A stretch of DNA of 61,276 nt, taken from contig NZ_FREX01000017.1 of the NCBI RefSeq assembly GCF_900143565.1, forward strand, positions 89-61,364. Reading direction: 5' to 3'. Made by a program: the position numbers and the translations under genes. Source of the stretch: Pseudovibrio sp. Alg231-02. GTDB taxonomy: Bacteria; Pseudomonadota; Alphaproteobacteria; Rhizobiales; Stappiaceae. A model generated the notes under the pieces. The model searched no databases. It was not told the DNA's origin and worked only from the letters and a program-made list of their open reading frames with translations. Below, piece after piece: positions 28,701-37,482 of the stretch (its first letter is position 1; every line of letters begins with the position of its first letter).

Positions 28701-31700
28701 AACTCGCAGGTTTTCAGCTCAACAGTCTTGAGAACAACCTGAAGTGGCTTTTCCAGCCCTTCGGACATAAACACTGTGCGCAAAATGTCGTGGCGATCCA
28801 TGGCCTTCTGCAGGGCAGCCAGATAGCTTTGCAATGCTTCAGCGGTCTCAAATGCCATCAGGCCCCAGAGCAGATATGGGTCCCCTTGTTCTGAAAGCCG
28901 ATGATGGAAGTAAATGCCTTCCTGTAATGGTGTCAGAGGGTAAATGTCTTTTACATTTTGGATGCCACCGGGCACCGAGCCTGCAACATGCTCGATCTGC
29001 ATTTGTGAAAGGCCGGAGATAGACATTGGGCTTTGGTTGGTGCCGGTTTTTCCAGCAGTTGCGCTCTGTTGAACGCTGGAATGAATGTGTTGCGCAAGAT
29101 CCTTGAGCACTGGCCTGCGTAGCAAATCCACCGCTGCTAGATGGAAGCCTTTTGCATTCAGAGCGGCCTGTACTCTTGCAGCTAAGAGTGAGTGACCACC
29201 CAGCTCGAAAAAGTTGTCAAAGCGGCCAACCTGTTTGACCTTTAAGATCTCCGCCCAAACCTGAGCTAACAGCGTTTCGCTGTCCCCCTCTGGACCCACG
29301 AAGACTTTGGTCTGTGCAACGTCGTATTTTTCAAGTGCTTTGTGGTCCAGTTTACCGTTTTGGGTCAGCGGTAGCGCCTCTAACTCCACGAATACTGAGG
29401 GCACCATGTAGTTTGGCAGAAGATTAGTTGCAAAAGAATGTAGCGCGCTGGAGTCCAAGCCTGTTCTTTGTGCCACGGGCACATAGTAGGCGACCAACAG
29501 GGCATCGCTTGTGGCTTCATTTCTGCAGGTGACTACAACGTGCTGAAGCTCATCGTGGGTAGCTAGAGCGGCTTCGACTTCGCCCAGTTCGATGCGGTAT
29601 CCGCGTACTTTCACCTGACTGTCGTTGCGGCCCAGATACAACAAGGTGCCGTCAGTTGCATACCTAGCCAGATCCCCTGTTCTATACAGGTGATCACCGG
29701 GTAGAAACGGGTTCTCAATGAACCGCTCCGCGTTTAAGGCAGGGCGGTTAAGGTAGCCTCGTGCAACGCCAGCTCCACCGACATATAACTCTCCGGCTGC
29801 ACCGAATGGCACAGGCATGAGGTTATCATCCAATACATGAAGGCTCAGGTCATCCAACTGGCGACCAATGGGGCTGCCTTCTGAATAGTGATGAATGTTC
29901 TCAGCTGTGAGCTCTTTGTAGGAAACATGTACGGTGGTTTCTGTGATCCCGTACATGTTCACCATCTGACAGCCCGCATTACCAGGATTATCAAACCAGT
30001 TTTTGAGCATCGGCGTTGCAAGGGCTTCACCTCCAAACACCACTGAGCGCAATGCATGTGGCGTGACAGCTTCGGCCTGTGCCGTCATGAAAGCACGAAA
30101 GGCGGAAGGTGTTTGACTGAGAATTGTTACCCCTTGGTTACAGCACAAAGCGTAGAACTGAGCGGGATCACGGCGCACATCCTCTGGCACAATTGCAACA
30201 GAGCCGCCCGTAGAAAGAGCTCCCCATATCTCCCAAATCGAAAAGTCAAATGCGTAGGAATGGAAGAAGGACCAGACATCAGAAGATGTGAAGTTGAACA
30301 GTGGCTGGCAGGTGTCAATCAATCGGGCAATGTGCCGATGTTCAATTTGAACGCCTTTGGGTTGCCCGGTAGATCCTGAAGTGTAGATGACATAGGCAAG
30401 ATCCTCAGCGCAGACAGGCTCCAGCGTAGGACCCATCGGCACTGAATGGTCTGTGGTTTCTGCAAGATCTTCAAAAGCATAGAGATTTTGATTGTCTGGC
30501 AAACTTGCAAGAGATTGGTGCGTTGCACGGCAGCATAAGATCAAATCTGGTGCACTGTCCTGGAGAATAAAGGCCTTCCGCGCTTCTGGCAGTGCGGGAT
30601 CGATTGGAAGATATGCTCCACCAGCTTTCCAGATTGCCAGCAGTGCCACGATCAAATCGGTGTTTCGTTCCATACAAACGCCGACCAGCTTCTCTTTACC
30701 TACACCATGAACACGTAGCTTCATGGCCAAACATGAGGCTTGCTTTTCTAATTCACCGTAGGAAAGGGATGTTTCATCCTGAAGGATGGCGGCGTGCTGA
30801 GGCTGGGATTTTGCGAGCTGTTCCAGTCTATGGACGACCGCGCTTGGCGCACTGGTCTTGGTCGGTTGGGTAGGCCCGCTGAGCGAGAGCAGATGCTTTC
30901 GTTCTTCTTCGCAAACTGCGCTGAAACTGGCAACTGACAGGCTCGGCTCAGATAAACACTGCTCCAGCAATGCGAAGAAATTTTCCTGCATGCGTTCTAT
31001 GGTTTGAGGCTGAAAGAGGTCAGTTGCATAGTTCCACAAAAGAGTCAGCGCCGGGATATCAGAGCTGTCAGAGGAACGAGGTAGAATAACCACCTCAATA
31101 TCAAATTTGGCAGAGTTGTTGCTGTAGGCTTCGTACAGCGATACGTTCAGATCATTTCGTGCGAGCTCTGGTACCTTTGAGTTGTGGTAGCTAAAACCAA
31201 CTTGGAAGATGGGGTTTCTGGAAAGGTCCCGTTCAGGCTGCAGCGCTCGGACAACTCGTTCAAACGGCACTTCTTCATTGTCATAAGCATTGGAGAGTGT
31301 GCTTCGCAGTCGGTTCAGATACTCGGAAAAACTTGGGTTGTTAGACAGATCGGAGCGAATAACGACACTATTCACAAACATGCCCAGCATATGTTCTGAA
31401 AAGCTGGTTTTCCGGTTTGCGACGGCGCTGCCTGTGAGTAGATCTTTTTGACCTGTGTAGCGGGAGAGTAGAAGATGGAAGACACCGAGAAGCACAGTAT
31501 AATCTGTGTGACCACTGGCCTTACAGTAAGCTTCCAGTTTTTGAAGCAGCGTCCCTGTTAGTTCCAAACGGGACTGTTTGCCTTTGAACGACATGGTTTC
31601 TGGGCGCGAGGCATCTGTTGGGAGAGCGAGCGTAAAGTTGGCGCCTGAGAGTTGCTCTTCCCAATAGGCCAGCTGTTTTTCATAGGTTCTCTCTGCGTCC

Positions 31701-34087
31701 TCACTCTGCTGCCATCCCACGTAATGCCGGTACTGGGCAGGGACAGGCGCGAGATTGGGCAGTGCTCCATCTGCGAAAGCCTCATAAGCCTCCAGGAACT
31801 CTGAAAGAAAGATATTCGCGCTCCAACCGTCATGAACAAGGTGATGTTCAATGTGCAAGAGAGCGGAGGAGCCATCATCAAGCTTGAACAATACCCAGCG
31901 AGCCAATGGCAAGCAGCTGGTGTCAAAGGGTTTTGAGACCTCGCGATCGACAACCTTCCAGAGCTCTGGGCTATCCATTGAGGTGTTCAGGTCCACCAGA
32001 TCCAATCGGGCAGGCACAGGTTGATGAACTTTCTGATAGGTCGTACCAGAAGCATCTTCGTGAAACGTGGTGCGAAAAATCTCATGACGCTCGACAATCA
32101 GGTCCAATGCTGACTGCAACGCGGATGCATCTACTTTGCCCTGCATCCGGATCAGGCATTGAGCGTTGTATGCAAGAGAGCCCGGCGTTAGTTTTTCCAG
32201 TAACCACACTCCGTTTTGTTGATGAGAAACGGGGAAGGTGGTTCTTTCCAGATCATAATCAGTCAAAGACCTCTCGGATCTATCTGGTTCTTCTGAAGTT
32301 TGGATTTTTGCCGCGAGTTCGCTGAGTTTCTTTCCGGTAAATACGTCTTCTAGTGAGAGGACTGGACCAAACCGTTCACGGCACCGCGTGAGAAACTGAA
32401 CAGCATCAAGGGAAGAGCCTCCCAGAGTTTGAAGTGTGTCATTACAAAAGACCGTTTCGACGTGGAGCAAATCTTTCCAAAAACCAGCGAAGATCTGCTG
32501 CGTTTCTGTGTTTGGAAGCTCATTTGACTGCGCGCCGCGGGCATATCTGTCAGGAGCTGGAAGCGCTTTTCGATCTATCTTGCCATTTACATTTAGAGGG
32601 AACTCATCGAGGTGAATAAACGCGCTCGGTACCATATAGTTTGGCAAGAAGGCGGAGAGGTTCGTTTTAAACTCGTCTACCCCAGGGACAAAAGCACCAT
32701 CTCGCGAAGTGAAATAAGCGAGGATTTCCGGGTCCTTTGAGTAAGCTGTTGTCGCGGTAACATGAGCGTGCTCTATGCACTCAAGCTTAGAAAAACACTT
32801 CTCAACTTCCTGCAATTCTACACGATAGCCACGCACCTTGACCTGCTCATCCAGACGACCGAGGAACTCCAACGTTCCATCTGCAAGTCGTCGCGCGCGG
32901 TCTCCTGTGTTATAGAGCCGACCAGTTGCAATGCCGGGGACAGAACGGAATACTTTCGCAGTAAGATCTGGCTGGTTCTTGTATCCACGGGCTAACCCGA
33001 TACCGCCCAACCACAGGGTGCCGACCCCACCATCTTTCACTTGTTTCAGATCATCATCGAGAACATGGACATCAACGTTTGAGATCGGCTTGCCTATCGG
33101 AACTGTATCCGAACTACCAGTCTCACCGCTGCTCTTGTAAAGTGTTGCGCATACAGTGTTTTCAGTCGGACCATATGCATTTATCAGGTTAACGTGCCCG
33201 GACCAGCGTTCCACGAGTGACCACGGCATTGCCTCACCCGCGACCACCACTGTCTTTAGGCTCGAATAATCCAACGGGTCCATGCGACTGGCAAGAGAGG
33301 GAGGCACTGTTAGATGAGAAATACTTCTGTCTTTAATAATGTGCTTCAATGCATCTCCGGCTAACAGCGTGCCGTCGGGTGCAAAATGAAGCTGAGCTCC
33401 GCAGCACAAACTCACCAGAATTTCAGATATTGAAGCATCAAAACCTAAAGATGCGAACTGAAGGACGCGAGAGCTCTCATCCAAACCAAAACAGCGCGCT
33501 TGCTCCAAGGCTAGATTTAGCAGACCACGATGTTCAACCATGACACCCTTGGGCTGTCCCGTAGAGCCTGAAGTGTAGATGATGTAAGCAAGCTGATCTG
33601 GTTTAACCGATTGGCTTGTGCTGCTAGTGAAGGGAGTTGGATCCAGCTTAGAATAATTAATGATCTGCAATGAGTTCGGTATCTCGGCAGATAACTCCTT
33701 CACAAGAGACGCTGTTTCGTCAGTGCACACAACGACACTGGCCTTGCTGTCCTTAAGCATGAACTCAAGCCGTTTGCGTGGGAGAGTATTGTCCAGCGGG
33801 ACATAAACTCCTCCAGCTTTATGAGTGGCAAGCAACGCTATTATGGCTTCTGGAGTGCGAGGCATACACACTGCAACAGTAACTTCGGCCCCAACCGCGT
33901 TTGATTGCAGAACGCTCGCAAGTTGGTCTGTTGCGGCAAGCATTTCGCGGTAACTGATAGTCTTTCCATCCCCCACTAAGGCTGGATTTGAAGCGTTTTT
34001 CGTCGCAACTTGTTCTATGTGCGACACGACATTGCCTAGGTCACCTGGGTTCATCGTAACCTGGTTGCGAGGATTGGTTTCTTCCAT
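25793..34087 (-). CDS. pppA: NRPS PppA: A-PCP-C-A-PCP-C-A-PCP, loading and first modules
   Basis: A 2,764-residue trimodular NRPS that begins with an adenylation domain, so it loads the first residue. A1 20-500 (core near 170, pocket DASTVAAVCK, which matches a published tyrosine code as I remember it), PCP1 (GGSSLDAV near 557), C (HHLVHDGWS near 752), A2 (core near 1240, pocket DFWSVGMVHK, threonine-like), PCP2 near 1631, an unusual C (starts with IYPLTPLQEG; HHIIDDNTS near 1852), A3 (core near 2326, pocket DIVQLGLIYK, glycine-like), PCP3 near 2714. It ends 36 bp before pppB. No clear ribosome-binding site precedes the ATG at 34087; an in-frame ATG lies at 34054. The predicted start is Tyr-Thr-Gly. 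In pseudovibriamides I recall a ureido bond and a dehydroamino acid, which would have to arise around this protein. Confidence 0.87.
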   Translation of the reverse strand: MEETNPRNQVTMNPGDLGNVVSHIEQVATKNASNPALVGDGKTISYREMLAATDQLASVLQSNAVGAEVTVAVCMPRTPEAIIALLATHKAGGVYVPLDNTLPRKRLEFMLKDSKASVVVCTDETASLVKELSAEIPNSLQIINYSKLDPTPFTSSTSQSVKPDQLAYIIYTSGSTGQPKGVMVEHRGLLNLALEQARCFGLDESSRVLQFASLGFDASISEILVSLCCGAQLHFAPDGTLLAGDALKHIIKDRSISHLTVPPSLASRMDPLDYSSLKTVVVAGEAMPWSLVERWSGHVNLINAYGPTENTVCATLYKSSGETGSSDTVPIGKPISNVDVHVLDDDLKQVKDGGVGTLWLGGIGLARGYKNQPDLTAKVFRSVPGIATGRLYNTGDRARRLADGTLEFLGRLDEQVKVRGYRVELQEVEKCFSKLECIEHAHVTATTAYSKDPEILAYFTSRDGAFVPGVDEFKTNLSAFLPNYMVPSAFIHLDEFPLNVNGKIDRKALPAPDRYARGAQSNELPNTETQQIFAGFWKDLLHVETVFCNDTLQTLGGSSLDAVQFLTRCRERFGPVLSLEDVFTGKKLSELAAKIQTSEEPDRSERSLTDYDLERTTFPVSHQQNGVWLLEKLTPGSLAYNAQCLIRMQGKVDASALQSALDLIVERHEIFRTTFHEDASGTTYQKVHQPVPARLDLVDLNTSMDSPELWKVVDREVSKPFDTSCLPLARWVLFKLDDGSSALLHIEHHLVHDGWSANIFLSEFLEAYEAFADGALPNLAPVPAQYRHYVGWQQSEDAERTYEKQLAYWEEQLSGANFTLALPTDASRPETMSFKGKQSRLELTGTLLQKLEAYCKASGHTDYTVLLGVFHLLLSRYTGQKDLLTGSAVANRKTSFSEHMLGMFVNSVVIRSDLSNNPSFSEYLNRLRSTLSNAYDNEEVPFERVVRALQPERDLSRNPIFQVGFSYHNSKVPELARNDLNVSLYEAYSNNSAKFDIEVVILPRSSDSSDIPALTLLWNYATDLFQPQTIERMQENFFALLEQCLSEPSLSVASFSAVCEEERKHLLSLSGPTQPTKTSAPSAVVHRLEQLAKSQPQHAAILQDETSLSYGELEKQASCLAMKLRVHGVGKEKLVGVCMERNTDLIVALLAIWKAGGAYLPIDPALPEARKAFILQDSAPDLILCCRATHQSLASLPDNQNLYAFEDLAETTDHSVPMGPTLEPVCAEDLAYVIYTSGSTGQPKGVQIEHRHIARLIDTCQPLFNFTSSDVWSFFHSYAFDFSIWEIWGALSTGGSVAIVPEDVRRDPAQFYALCCNQGVTILSQTPSAFRAFMTAQAEAVTPHALRSVVFGGEALATPMLKNWFDNPGNAGCQMVNMYGITETTVHVSYKELTAENIHHYSEGSPIGRQLDDLSLHVLDDNLMPVPFGAAGELYVGGAGVARGYLNRPALNAERFIENPFLPGDHLYRTGDLARYATDGTLLYLGRNDSQVKVRGYRIELGEVEAALATHDELQHVVVTCRNEATSDALLVAYYVPVAQRTGLDSSALHSFATNLLPNYMVPSVFVELEALPLTQNGKLDHKALEKYDVAQTKVFVGPEGDSETLLAQVWAEILKVKQVGRFDNFFELGGHSLLAARVQAALNAKGFHLAAVDLLRRPVLKDLAQHIHSSVQQSATAGKTGTNQSPMSISGLSQMQIEHVAGSVPGGIQNVKDIYPLTPLQEGIYFHHRLSEQGDPYLLWGLMAFETAEALQSYLAALQKAMDRHDILRTVFMSEGLEKPLQVVLKTVELKTCELETDSLEGAGDAVAKLQALFDPRVTKVDLREPSLLRVHYCYDADNKRWLALKLFHHIIDDNTSLKQLNAEVKAFMMGQGETLPSPVQFGDYVAFQQGQSRKEDTHNFFRNLFTGFESATAPFGLTGEHVHGADLDTDSADTDVTLTADIRELASRLGVSTASVFHFVWALVMARCSGQEDICFATVLLGRLQGLENAERILGPFINTLPLRIQLADRDWVSALRAVHQTLVDLMHHEFSSLTDAIEASGVDRATPLITSLINFRHAELLSDGSQGTSHRDLPGATYLAGHYGTSYPFNLTIDDFGGTFKVQTQAPHGCNASALLRMTLEGLQHLTKVYPEAETTPTHQLVGLDRDLETKLLECAAGPEFSESSNTLHGGFEVAAAARGDQVALITDELQLTYAQVNSRANKLARYLVSKGVGYQDRVAVCMLKTADAVIALLAILKTGAAYVPIDATYPFERITYLIEDSAPALVLCDDVTLPQMVEMGVSEKLINLDQHDPCWQAFGDDNLNASVSHKDTAYVIYTSGTTGKPKGVMVPHKGPANLVAWFQQQGQITQQDRVLLSTSLTFDISVVEIFASLTCGASLIVADRSRLLEGSYLVELIGEYQVTVCQFVPSLLGFFLSCEGADTCSSLRSVLCGGEAFSSYLAKRCFEVLGPVRLQNLYGPTEASIYCTAQEVEHHADYPPVVPIGRPIAGMTMHVLDQHLALAAPGVAGDLYVAGPGVATGYLNRPELTAERFIDSPFKAGERLYKTGDVGRYLKDGTIEYLGRDDFQIKVRGYRIEPGEIEHALRLSEGVSNAVVVAHQDQAKDAQLVAYVCPDKGAGPLDPAALRTILASQLPEYMVPGLYVQLDTLPLTSNGKIDRSQLPEPDSGNVQPITSYVPPETPMEEELARIWAEVLQLERVGIRDNFFDIGGHSLRATRIIARMHDVLGMEVPLRIFFERPTIEQTLDYIFEELEAAEEYS

Positions 34088-34479
34088 GAAACAACTATCA
34101 TTGATTGTGTAATTGAATAAAAATATATATTACTGAGAGTTATTTGTACTTACTCTCAGTCCATGCGTCCGTTTAGATCGGATTCAGGGAAGTAAAGGTG
34201 AATTTTATTCATTGAGGCCTCGGGTATTAAATTTTTAATTGCTCAAACTTTCTTTCTAATATATCACAAAGTCAAGTTATAATTCGAATCTGAAGGCATC
34301 TTGTTAGCGTGCTGGGGAAACAAATGAACCACTCATATTTGAGGGAGAGCATCTCATTATTGTTATGATCGACAAGCTAGGGGGCTGGTCGAGTAATGAT
34401 TGTGAAGTTTTCTACTACAACTAATTCGCTGCGCAATTTCCGCGCCGAACGTCTTCATTAACGAGCAGGTTTTTTGTTC
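34088..34479. promoter_or_regulatory. Divergent regulatory region between pppA and the exporter operon
   Basis: This 392-bp AT-rich gap separates the leftward NRPS operon from the rightward MFS-dioxygenase operon, so it must hold both promoters. No frame in it resembles a gene. It contains a 9-bp inverted repeat (34132-34160) close to the pppA side and AT-rich runs such as aatatatat at 34122-34130. I could not place convincing -35/-10 pairs on either strand. No regulator gene lies next to it, so any specific control must come from elsewhere in the genome. Confidence 0.6.
34132..34160. repeat. Inverted repeat in pppA upstream region
   Basis: The arms actgagagt (34132-34140) and actctcagt (34152-34160) are perfect reverse complements, separated by 11 bp. 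The repeat sits 45-73 bp upstream of the pppA start. It could be a dimeric regulator's operator or a stem-loop in the pppA leader. There is no U-run on either side, so a terminator is unlikely. Function is inferred only from position and symmetry. Confidence 0.5.
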
Positions 34480-35718
34480 ATGCCCGTACCAAGTCACCGG
34501 CAATCATTTCTGCGTCAGTTCTGGGTACTTCCGAGACCAGCAAAAACTATCCTGGTTGGCACCTTTTGCGCACGCTTTGCATCGTTCATGATCTGGCCTT
34601 TCTTCGCGGTACTCATGGCACGAAACTTCGGCACCTCTATTGCAGAACTTGGAGTAGTTTTTTCGCTATCAGCGTTTGCTGCGCTTATTGCTTCGCCTGT
34701 AAGTGGGATTATAGCGGACAAGTTGAATCGTCGCGCGATCATGCTGATCAGTGCTTTAAGCATCTTAGGGCTCTATTGCGTTCTGGCGTTTGGAAGGGAT
34801 GAACGGATCTATTTTGCGGTCATTGTGGGCATGTCCGTTGCCAATGGTGCACTCGAGCCGCTTTTGCGATCTGCATTGGGGGACTGCGCAGCGAAGGATG
34901 AAGACCGACCACTGCTGTTTCACATACGCTACTATCTGGTCAATATCGCAGGTGCGTTAGGGCCTTTGTGCGGGCTATGGTTTGCAAACCAAAACTCAAA
35001 CTTCGCTTTTCTGGCAGGTGCGGTTGCGTACGCTGCTCTCGCGCTCTGCATAATGAAAAGTGTCGCGCCAAGCATTGTTGTCTCAGACAAGGAGGAAATG
35101 CCGATTTCGACACTGTTAAAAACAGCAGTAGTAGATCGTCTTTTTCTGACATTGTTTATCTCAAATTTCTTCCTGGTCATCTTGTACGCACAAATAGATG
35201 AGCCCCTCACATTTTTCCTGATGTCTCTCGAAACGCCAGATATCAATGGGATTATTGCCTCGATCAACGTTACAAACACGAGCGTCGTTTTGATCGTCCA
35301 TCTGTTCTTGATGAAGTGGCTGGTTGAGCTTGAAGAACACAAGGCCATTCTGGCTGCTTTCTTTTTCCTGATGCTTGGTCTGCTGGTGATCGCTTCCAAT
35401 CGCTCCGAAGTAAGGGAGTTGTGGCTTGTTGCGATAGCACTTGCGACATTGGCGGAAATTATCGCCATGCCTTTGTTTGCCACAGTGGTGGATCGCACCG
35501 CTCCTGTGCGTCTTAGGAACAGCTATATGGGCCTTTATATGCTTTCCAATGCGGGCGCTGCTGCGGTGCCATTTGCTGCAGCAATGGTGATTGAACGTAT
35601 CGGTGGAGGGCCATTGTTCCTCACATCCGCGATAATGTGCGTACCGGTAGCTTACCTGGGTTTCCGGCTGCTCAGTGCAACCAGACAAAGAGAAAAAATT
35701 GCGGAGCAGGCCAGCTGA
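34480..35718 (+). CDS. MFS transporter, probable peptide exporter
   Basis: A 412-residue inner-membrane protein with many hydrophobic segments, consistent with a 12-helix major facilitator. The loop after helix 2 holds the DKLNRR stretch (the family's GxxxDrxGRR-like loop) following GIIA. The family moves small molecules by proton-coupled antiport or symport. As first gene of the operon divergent from the NRPS genes it is the natural candidate to export the peptide. The ATG at 34480 is preceded by AGCAGG; an in-frame TTG lies 6 bp upstream. Substrate is inferred from context only. Confidence 0.8.
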   Translation: MPVPSHRQSFLRQFWVLPRPAKTILVGTFCARFASFMIWPFFAVLMARNFGTSIAELGVVFSLSAFAALIASPVSGIIADKLNRRAIMLISALSILGLYCVLAFGRDERIYFAVIVGMSVANGALEPLLRSALGDCAAKDEDRPLLFHIRYYLVNIAGALGPLCGLWFANQNSNFAFLAGAVAYAALALCIMKSVAPSIVVSDKEEMPISTLLKTAVVDRLFLTLFISNFFLVILYAQIDEPLTFFLMSLETPDINGIIASINVTNTSVVLIVHLFLMKWLVELEEHKAILAAFFFLMLGLLVIASNRSEVRELWLVAIALATLAEIIAMPLFATVVDRTAPVRLRNSYMGLYMLSNAGAAAVPFAAAMVIERIGGGPLFLTSAIMCVPVAYLGFRLLSATRQREKIAEQAS

Positions 35719-35753
35719 ACTGCTGACCCATCTCACGTGAGGAGTGGTGTGAA

Positions 35754-36800
35754 ATGAACCCGTACAGTTCGCTGGCTTCCAACAAATTCTGGCGCCCATC
35801 GGTCGCAGAGCGAGACTATTTCTCGATCTCGCAGGTCTGGACCCCGAAGTTTCAGATACAGAAAGATGCGGCCATAATAACTGCCGGGTCTTGTTTCTCT
35901 CAGAACATGGGCAAAGAACTGCAGCGACGAGGGATGAACTGGCACAATGCTGAACCCGCGCCTGACAGTTTAAGCGCTCGGGAAGCCCTTGATCACAACT
36001 ATGGCGTTTTCTCATTCAGAACAGGAAACATCTATACTGCACGTTTGTTGTTGCAATGGCTCCAATGGGCTTTTGATGAAGTCCCCCAGTCTAAAGAGAC
36101 TTGGAATAATGGAGAGCGGTACTTCGATCCATTCCGGCCCAATATTTCCCCAGATGGCTTTGAAAGCCCTCAAGCCATGTGGGCATCACGTGAAGACACC
36201 CTTGCAGCTATTCGCAAAGCGGTAAGCTCTGCTGATCTGTTCGTGTTTACTATGGGTTTGACAGAGGCTTGGCTCAATACGGCTACAGATGTTGTCTATC
36301 CCATGTGCCCTGGCACAGTGAAAGGCCGGTTTGATGAAAGATTGCATAAAGCGCATAATTTTGCCTTTGCAGAAATACTCTCTGATTTTCAAAAATGTAT
36401 CGATCTTATAGGAAGACACAATCCCAACCTGCGTCTGGTGTTTACCGTTTCACCGGTTCCGGTCACAGCGACATTCACGATGCATCATGTGCTAACAGCT
36501 TCCACCTATACCAAGTCTGTTCTGAGAGCTGTAGCAGGGCAGTTGGAAGCCTCCAATGAGAACGTCGAGTACTTTCCCTCTTACGAACTGGTTGCTTCTC
36601 CTCCCATGAACGGAGTGTTTTACAACCCCAACAAGCGCACGATCACACCAACCGGCGTCCGATTTGTAATGGGTCATTTCTTTAATGGCATATCTTCTGC
36701 TGACCAGATGCATCAAGGCCATTCAGACGTCAGCACGCAATCACTCCTGCCAACTGAGGATATCATCTGTGAAGAAGAACTACTCGACTATTACAAATGA
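35754..36800 (+). CDS. GSCFA-domain protein, SGNH-like esterase/acyltransferase candidate
   Basis: A 348-residue protein with the family-naming motif GSCF at 45-48, where the Ser-containing turn resembles the nucleophile of SGNH hydrolases. GSCFA proteins are thought to be SGNH-like but their reactions are mostly unknown. No signal peptide or membrane segment is seen, so it is probably cytoplasmic. A GAGGAG site stands before the ATG. Its 3' end overlaps the next gene, also SGNH-like, by 32 bp, which points to paired action. In this cluster two separately released peptide products must be joined by an ester bond, and this protein is one candidate for that step (inference). Confidence 0.75.
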   Translation: MNPYSSLASNKFWRPSVAERDYFSISQVWTPKFQIQKDAAIITAGSCFSQNMGKELQRRGMNWHNAEPAPDSLSAREALDHNYGVFSFRTGNIYTARLLLQWLQWAFDEVPQSKETWNNGERYFDPFRPNISPDGFESPQAMWASREDTLAAIRKAVSSADLFVFTMGLTEAWLNTATDVVYPMCPGTVKGRFDERLHKAHNFAFAEILSDFQKCIDLIGRHNPNLRLVFTVSPVPVTATFTMHHVLTASTYTKSVLRAVAGQLEASNENVEYFPSYELVASPPMNGVFYNPNKRTITPTGVRFVMGHFFNGISSADQMHQGHSDVSTQSLLPTEDIICEEELLDYYK

Positions 36801-37482
36801 CATTCAGTTCTTGTTGTTAGGAGACTCCCACGCTGGCGCAATTGGGCGTGCGGCCAAAGAAGCTGGGATCCCTTTCGTTGGTGGTCCTATGGGCGCAGGG
36901 CGCGAGTTCACAGCTCCTTTTGTTGACTGGAATAACGAAGATCCAGTTTTTCGAAGTGGCTATGCCAATGAAATGTATCGGTCTTTTCTGGAGGAACTCG
37001 ATGCAAATTCGCTGCAGGATGTAAAGGTTCCACTGCTCTGCACTTTCGGCTTTGCGCTGCATTTTTACGCAACCACTGAAAACTGGGAGATATACAGGGA
37101 GGTTGACGGAACGCTGCCATCAGCCTTTCTGGAAGGCCCTCTGTTTCATGGCCTTATCTGTGCCATGGTACAGGGCGCTTTGGATTTCTACCGCACCGTT
37201 CTCAAAATGGGAGTTGAGGTGATTGCCGTTCTTCCTCCCCAGAAAGTACCTGAGACTTCAGAGCCAAGTGTTTTCCAAGCAGCGCAAAACGTTATGATTG
37301 CAGAAGCAGAACGCTTGGGCCTTCCGGTTCTGGACGTTCGCGATGGTACTATGGGTTTCGATAGATTACAGAACGAAGACTTCTCGCAGGAAAATGACCC
37401 GATTCACGGGAATACTGCATTTGGTCAGGCTATTTTGAATGCGTTTTCCAGTCAGAGGATATCAGCACATGTTGGTGCGTGA
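36769..37482 (+). CDS. SGNH-hydrolase-like protein
   Basis: A 237-residue protein starting LLLGDSHAG: the GDSH motif (nucleophile candidate Ser20) and a late DPIH pair (Asp210, His213) give a full SGNH-type catalytic set. The family includes esterases, acyltransferases and thioesterases. The start is the GTG at 36769, supported by GAGGA 8 bp upstream; a longer frame from 36685 would lie almost wholly inside the previous gene and lacks such a site. It overlaps its neighbours on both sides, so it is translationally coupled. No signal peptide is seen. Like the GSCFA protein, it is a candidate for joining or trimming the peptide products; the real substrate is unknown. Confidence 0.72.
   Translation: MKKNYSTITNDIQFLLLGDSHAGAIGRAAKEAGIPFVGGPMGAGREFTAPFVDWNNEDPVFRSGYANEMYRSFLEELDANSLQDVKVPLLCTFGFALHFYATTENWEIYREVDGTLPSAFLEGPLFHGLICAMVQGALDFYRTVLKMGVEVIAVLPPQKVPETSEPSVFQAAQNVMIAEAERLGLPVLDVRDGTMGFDRLQNEDFSQENDPIHGNTAFGQAILNAFSSQRISAHVGA

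Noticed and set aside
28200-29000. Epimerization domain in PppA after the Thr carrier
   Set aside because: The block continues into a normal C-A junction and has the C-type HHxxxD motif, so it is a condensation domain of an unusual subtype.
34932-36015. Long minus-strand frames (188 and 284 residues) opposite the transporter and GSCFA genes
   Set aside because: They lie antisense to well-supported genes, show no family motif and read like low-complexity basic shadows.
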